Source: Sebaldella sp. S0638 | GTDB lineage: Bacteria > Fusobacteriota > Fusobacteriia > Fusobacteriales > Leptotrichiaceae | Direction: 5' to 3' | DNA length: 64,000 nt | Assembly: GCF_024158605.1 (NCBI RefSeq) | Contig: NZ_JAMZGM010000001.1 | Coordinates: 124,001-188,000 of the forward strand | Shown here: piece after piece, positions 60,961-64,000 of the stretch | Position numbering within the stretch: the first letter of the stretch is position 1 | Layout: every line of letters starts with the position of its first letter | Made by a program: the position numbers and the translations under genes | The notes under the pieces: generated by a model | What the model was told of the DNA's origin: nothing | Databases searched by the model: none | Seen by the model: the letters and a program-made list of their open reading frames with translations, nothing else

Positions 60961-61190
60961 AGAGTTTTGTCTAACTGGGATCCCGTAGACAATTATACTT
61001 ACGTTGTCAAAACTCTTGTGCCTCTACATTTTTTCACTGTCAAAATGCAAATAAGATAAGGTGCTAGAGTTTTGTCTAACTAGGATCCCGTAGACAATTA
61101 TATTTACGTTGTCAAAACTCTTGTGCCTCTACCTTATTTTCACTTGCAAAATGCAGAGAAAACAAGGTGCTAAAGTTCTCTCAAACGTAA
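60961..61190. repeat. Tandem repeats of about 105 bp upstream of pgpH
   Basis: Two near-identical units begin at 60961 and 61066, with a degraded partial third at about 61172. Each holds inverted arms AGAGTTTTG/CAAAACTCT about 45 bp apart, enclosing GTCTA/TAGAC arms around GGGATCCC. The linkers (ATGCAAATAAGATAAGGTGC and relatives) are less conserved. The first unit ends four bases before the pgpH ribosome site. No coding potential is seen in 60950-61281. Confidence 0.75.
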
Positions 61191-61281
61191 ATTTTAACAA
61201 CTTTATTTATACCATTAACCCAATCTATAAAATCATCTATTAAACACCCATCCTGTGGATTACATAATCAAGCATCCAACA

Positions 61282-63732
61282 TCACTTTTTTTCTTCTTCC
61301 AGAATATACTCTCTGTTTCCTTTTATTATAGACGTTTTTGGCAAAGATTTCAAAAATTTTTCACCATAAGCCTTTTTTATAACCCTGTTATCCAGTATTG
61401 TTATGATTCCTGTATCAGTCTTACTTCTGATCAGCCTTCCCACTCCCTGCTTAAATTTTATCACAGCCTGCGGAATCTGATAATTCATAAACGGATTCTG
61501 GTTATTTTTTCTCATATATTCTATTATAGCCTCTGTCACAGGATCTTCCGGAGACTTAAACGGCAGTTTTACTATTACTACAGATTTCAGGCTGTCCCCC
61601 TGAACATCTATCCCTTCCCAAAAACTATCCGTCCCGAACAATATCGCCTTATCTTTTATTTTAAACATTTCTATCATTTCATGTCTTGGAAGTTCACCCT
61701 GCTTCAAAAGTGTATATCCCTTTTTCTCCAGCTCTCCCCTGATTTTGTTATATATAAAATTCAGTGAAGAATAAGATGTAAACAGTAAAAAGCATCTTCC
61801 CTTGGTATTTATCACAAGTTTTTTTATAAAGTCATAAATATCAGAGAAAAATTCAAGTGAATTAGGATCTTTAGTATCATCAGGTATGTAGACCCTCATT
61901 TGTTTTTCATAATCAAAAGGGGAATCAATTATCTCTTCTATTATTCCTTTTTTTTCAAGACCTATATTTTTTTTATAATAATCAAATTTTTGTTCCACGG
62001 CAAGTGTTGCCGACGTAAAAAGTATTCTGTCCATTTTAGCAAATAAATTATGTTCCAGATCATCTGCCACTTCAAACGGCGTCGCATAAATTCTTATGCT
62101 TCCCTTTCTGAGATTTATGTTAGCCCAGTAAACGTGATCTTCCTGATCTGAATCAAGTATATACAGAAGGTCTTTCATGAATACCTTTACTCTTTCTATA
62201 TATTTCTTAAAATCAAATATTATTCCGTTTTCATCCTCAAGTCTGAATTTGTCAATTTCATTTGTGAACTTAGTAATACCTCTGATCATTACACTGTAAA
62301 GATGTACTGATTCTTTTCTGAGCCTCATTATCTCTTTCCAGAGAACGCTTTTTTTTATATTATCCTTATCAAATCTCTTTTTTACTTCCATCTGCTCGCT
62401 GTCTTTAGAAAAACCAAGCAGAAACCTGTCAAATATTTCTATTATTTTATCATAATATTTATTTAAATTCTCAATTATTTCTTCTTCTTTTAGTTTATCA
62501 ATAATTTCATAATCCTCGGGATCAAGATTATCCTTCAGATAAATCAATGTTCTTACAAAAATTCCGCTTTTATTATAATTTCTGACTCTTTTGTTATAGA
62601 TATTCCCCATTAATTTACCAAATGAATACTTCGATACCTCGCTGGTAAAATAACTTCTTGCTGTATCTTCTATATTATGCGCTTCATCAAAAATCAAAAT
62701 ATCATAATTAGGCAGTATCGAGTAATCTGTATTAAAACCTATCTCACTTCGTATAGATAAATCTGCGAAAAACATATGATGATTTACTACAAGAAGATCT
62801 GATTTCCCTATTTCTTTTCTCGCATTAAAAAAATAGCAGCTTGAAAAATACGGACATTTCACATTAGTACACAAATCCAGTTCACAGTTTACTTTCTCCC
62901 ATATTTCAAAACTCAGTTCATATCTTAGTTCGTTTCTGTCACCGTATTTTGTAGTTTCATTCCATTTCTGGAGATTCAGCAGGATGTCTTTCTCCTCGCT
63001 GTCGTCGCTTTCCTCCATAATAGCATTCTGCAGTTTTCTCTTACAGAGATAATTTCCTCTTCCTTTTACAAGGGTATATTTAAAGTCCTGCCCCAGCAAT
63101 TCCTTTACCAGAGGTATATCTTTATTAATAAGCTGTTCCTGAAGATTTATTGTATTGGTAGATATTACAGCTTTCAGATTATTCTCCAGAGCATATTCCA
63201 GTGTAGGAATGAGATAAGCCAGTGTTTTGCCTGTTCCTGTCCCAGCCTCTATCAGTGCTTTTTTATTTTCATTAAGAGATTTTTCAATGTTTTTAGACAT
63301 TTTATACTGTTCGTCTCTTATCTCAAAATCAGGGTATTTGTTTCTAATTACCCCGGCATCTCCAAAATATTTATCTATATCTATCTTTATATGTTTTTTC
63401 AAAGAAACAAGTACATATATATCATTAACTTCATTATTTACAATGTAGGAACCGCCGCCCAGCTCTCCGTACACAGATGATATCTGTACGTCATTATCAG
63501 AAGGAACCAGTAATCCTGACGGATGATTATGTATTATTATTTCATTCTTTTTCATTCTGTTCAAAACTGCCGCTACGGAATATTCATTTCCTCTGGCAAT
63601 TACTTCCACATCTGTAACTATTCCTTCTTCATTGGGAATCCCCCTGAAAAAGACTTCATTCCCCGAAGCTGCTTTTATTTCCTTTTTGAGCTTTGTTACA
63701 GCCTTTTTATCTAAAAATTCTAAGATTTTCAT
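61282..63732 (-). CDS. dinG: JAMM/RadC-like domain fused to a DinG-type helicase
   Basis: 816 residues from the ATG at 63732 (GGGAGG five bases upstream). Residues 1-120 form a JAMM/RadC-like domain with IIIHNHPSGLLVPSDND (His68, His70, Asp81). The rest is an XPD/DinG superfamily 2 helicase: Walker A EAGTGTGKTLAYL, four iron-sulfur cysteines around YLCKRK and CELDLCTNVKCPYFSSC, DEAH (LIFDEAHNIED), FTSATLA, FGTDSFWEGIDVQGDSL and the QGVGRLIRS motif VI. The helicase unwinds damaged or R-loop DNA; what the metalloprotease-like domain does is unknown. It has its own promoter at 63753-63781. Confidence 0.9.
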   Translation of the reverse strand: MKILEFLDKKAVTKLKKEIKAASGNEVFFRGIPNEEGIVTDVEVIARGNEYSVAAVLNRMKKNEIIIHNHPSGLLVPSDNDVQISSVYGELGGGSYIVNNEVNDIYVLVSLKKHIKIDIDKYFGDAGVIRNKYPDFEIRDEQYKMSKNIEKSLNENKKALIEAGTGTGKTLAYLIPTLEYALENNLKAVISTNTINLQEQLINKDIPLVKELLGQDFKYTLVKGRGNYLCKRKLQNAIMEESDDSEEKDILLNLQKWNETTKYGDRNELRYELSFEIWEKVNCELDLCTNVKCPYFSSCYFFNARKEIGKSDLLVVNHHMFFADLSIRSEIGFNTDYSILPNYDILIFDEAHNIEDTARSYFTSEVSKYSFGKLMGNIYNKRVRNYNKSGIFVRTLIYLKDNLDPEDYEIIDKLKEEEIIENLNKYYDKIIEIFDRFLLGFSKDSEQMEVKKRFDKDNIKKSVLWKEIMRLRKESVHLYSVMIRGITKFTNEIDKFRLEDENGIIFDFKKYIERVKVFMKDLLYILDSDQEDHVYWANINLRKGSIRIYATPFEVADDLEHNLFAKMDRILFTSATLAVEQKFDYYKKNIGLEKKGIIEEIIDSPFDYEKQMRVYIPDDTKDPNSLEFFSDIYDFIKKLVINTKGRCFLLFTSYSSLNFIYNKIRGELEKKGYTLLKQGELPRHEMIEMFKIKDKAILFGTDSFWEGIDVQGDSLKSVVIVKLPFKSPEDPVTEAIIEYMRKNNQNPFMNYQIPQAVIKFKQGVGRLIRSKTDTGIITILDNRVIKKAYGEKFLKSLPKTSIIKGNREYILEEEKK

Positions 63733-63752
63733 GTATCCTCCCACATATAGCA

Positions 63753-63781
63753 ATTTTACAATATTACCAATATTTTTTCAA
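63753..63781 (-). promoter_or_regulatory. Promoter of dinG
   Basis: Minus strand TTGAAA (63776-63781), 17-bp spacer, TAAAAT (63753-63758), 21 bp before the start. Confidence 0.65.
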
Positions 63782-63877
63782 GGCAGGATTTCATTTTATT
63801 TTATCTCTGTTCCATGAATGCTGGATTACCGCATTTATTTCATTCTTATATTTAATAAATGATTCATTTATTAAAAA

Positions 63878-63901
63878 GAAACAGGACTTATGCCCTGTTT
63901 C
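63878..63901 (-). terminator. Terminator of the outer-membrane protein gene
   Basis: Stem GAAACAGG/CCTGTTTC with an eight-base loop, TTTTTAAT on the minus strand, about 29 bp past the stop at 63930. Confidence 0.8.
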
Positions 63902-63929
63902 CACGTTTAAAATTTACTTTTTTATATTA

Positions 63930-64000
63930 TTAAAATACTGCCTTAAGAGTAACCCCTGCCCTGTAGTCATCTTTGTCATTATCCTCATATTTATATTCCC
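63930..64000 (-). CDS. Outer-membrane beta-barrel protein (C-terminal fragment)
   Basis: Only the last 22 residues are in the window: EYKYEDNDKDDYRAGVTLKAVF, then a stop. An alternating amphipathic strand ending in phenylalanine is the assembly signal of outer-membrane barrel proteins. A clean terminator follows. The family cannot be named from this fragment. Confidence 0.5.
   Translation of the reverse strand, partial: EYKYEDNDKDDYRAGVTLKAVF

Noticed and set aside
60985-61015. Promoter inside the tandem repeat (TTGACA and TATAAT words on the minus strand)
   Set aside because: The two boxes are only seven bases apart, too close for a sigma-70 promoter.

Overview
The window is AT-rich DNA with short intergenic gaps, Shine-Dalgarno-led genes and about nine tenths of its genes on the minus strand. 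Gene content points to a fermentative, anaerobic, Gram-negative-type bacterium, most likely Fusobacteriota of the Leptotrichiaceae type (Sebaldella-like). The clues are several PTS sugar operons, a glycyl-radical enzyme with its activase, oxygen-sensitive class I fumarase, malic enzyme, a C-di-AMP/DgkA/YbeY block, a C-terminal outer-membrane barrel strand at the right edge, and a CRISPR repeat of clostridial/fusobacterial I-B type. The genus is an inference; no rRNA is present. No tRNA or rRNA gene and no insertion sequence was seen.

Layout. 1-2.2 kb: sigma factor, gpsA and plsY (phospholipid entry). 2.6-3.9 kb: GyrI-like protein and flavodoxin. 3.9-9.9 kb: a complete L-sorbose operon in the order sorCDFBAME, with matching palindromic operators before sorC and sorD. 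10.2-12.8 kb: rRNA methyltransferase and M20 peptidase. 13.1-14.9 kb: a truncated dcw cluster (mraZ-rsmH-ftsL-like) behind four 10-bp-spaced MraZ boxes. 15-18.4 kb: glycogen phosphorylase with a TrmB-type regulator. 18.7-21.8 kb: pnp-pgsA-yggT. 22-24.9 kb (plus strand): an unusual trio of leaderless periplasmic-binding-type protein, HypB-like GTPase and ABC ATPase, with no permease. 24.9-25.2 kb: a small CRISPR array without cas genes. 25.5-27.5 kb: small membrane proteins and a VOC protein. 27.7-31.4 kb: fructose operon (fruK, EIIBC, aldolase, EIIA). 31.8-35.1 kb: UPF0291, pirin, RpiR regulator and an HNH-repeat protein. 35.8-42 kb: a PTS-linked glycyl-radical enzyme cluster with a divergent, GntR-operator-laden promoter region. 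42-44 kb: acetyltransferase, ankyrin protein and a hypothetical. 44-56.4 kb: a tightly packed ten-gene run from class I HMG-CoA reductase through UbiA, a rifampicin-phosphotransferase-like dikinase, a BtaA-like transferase, a dolichol/phytol-kinase-like protein, GNAT and acyl-activating enzyme into fumarase and malic enzyme. 56.6-63.7 kb: pyrophosphatase, DgkA-PAP2 fusion, ybeY, pgpH, a tandem repeat leader and a JAMM-DinG helicase fusion.

The two best candidates for undescribed biology are the HMG-CoA reductase/UbiA/BtaA operon, which looks like a pathway building a modified isoprenoid or glycerolipid, and the permease-less binding protein/GTPase/ABC trio, which looks like an intracellular metal- or cofactor-handling machine. 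The PTS-linked glycyl-radical cluster is a third, better-precedented candidate.
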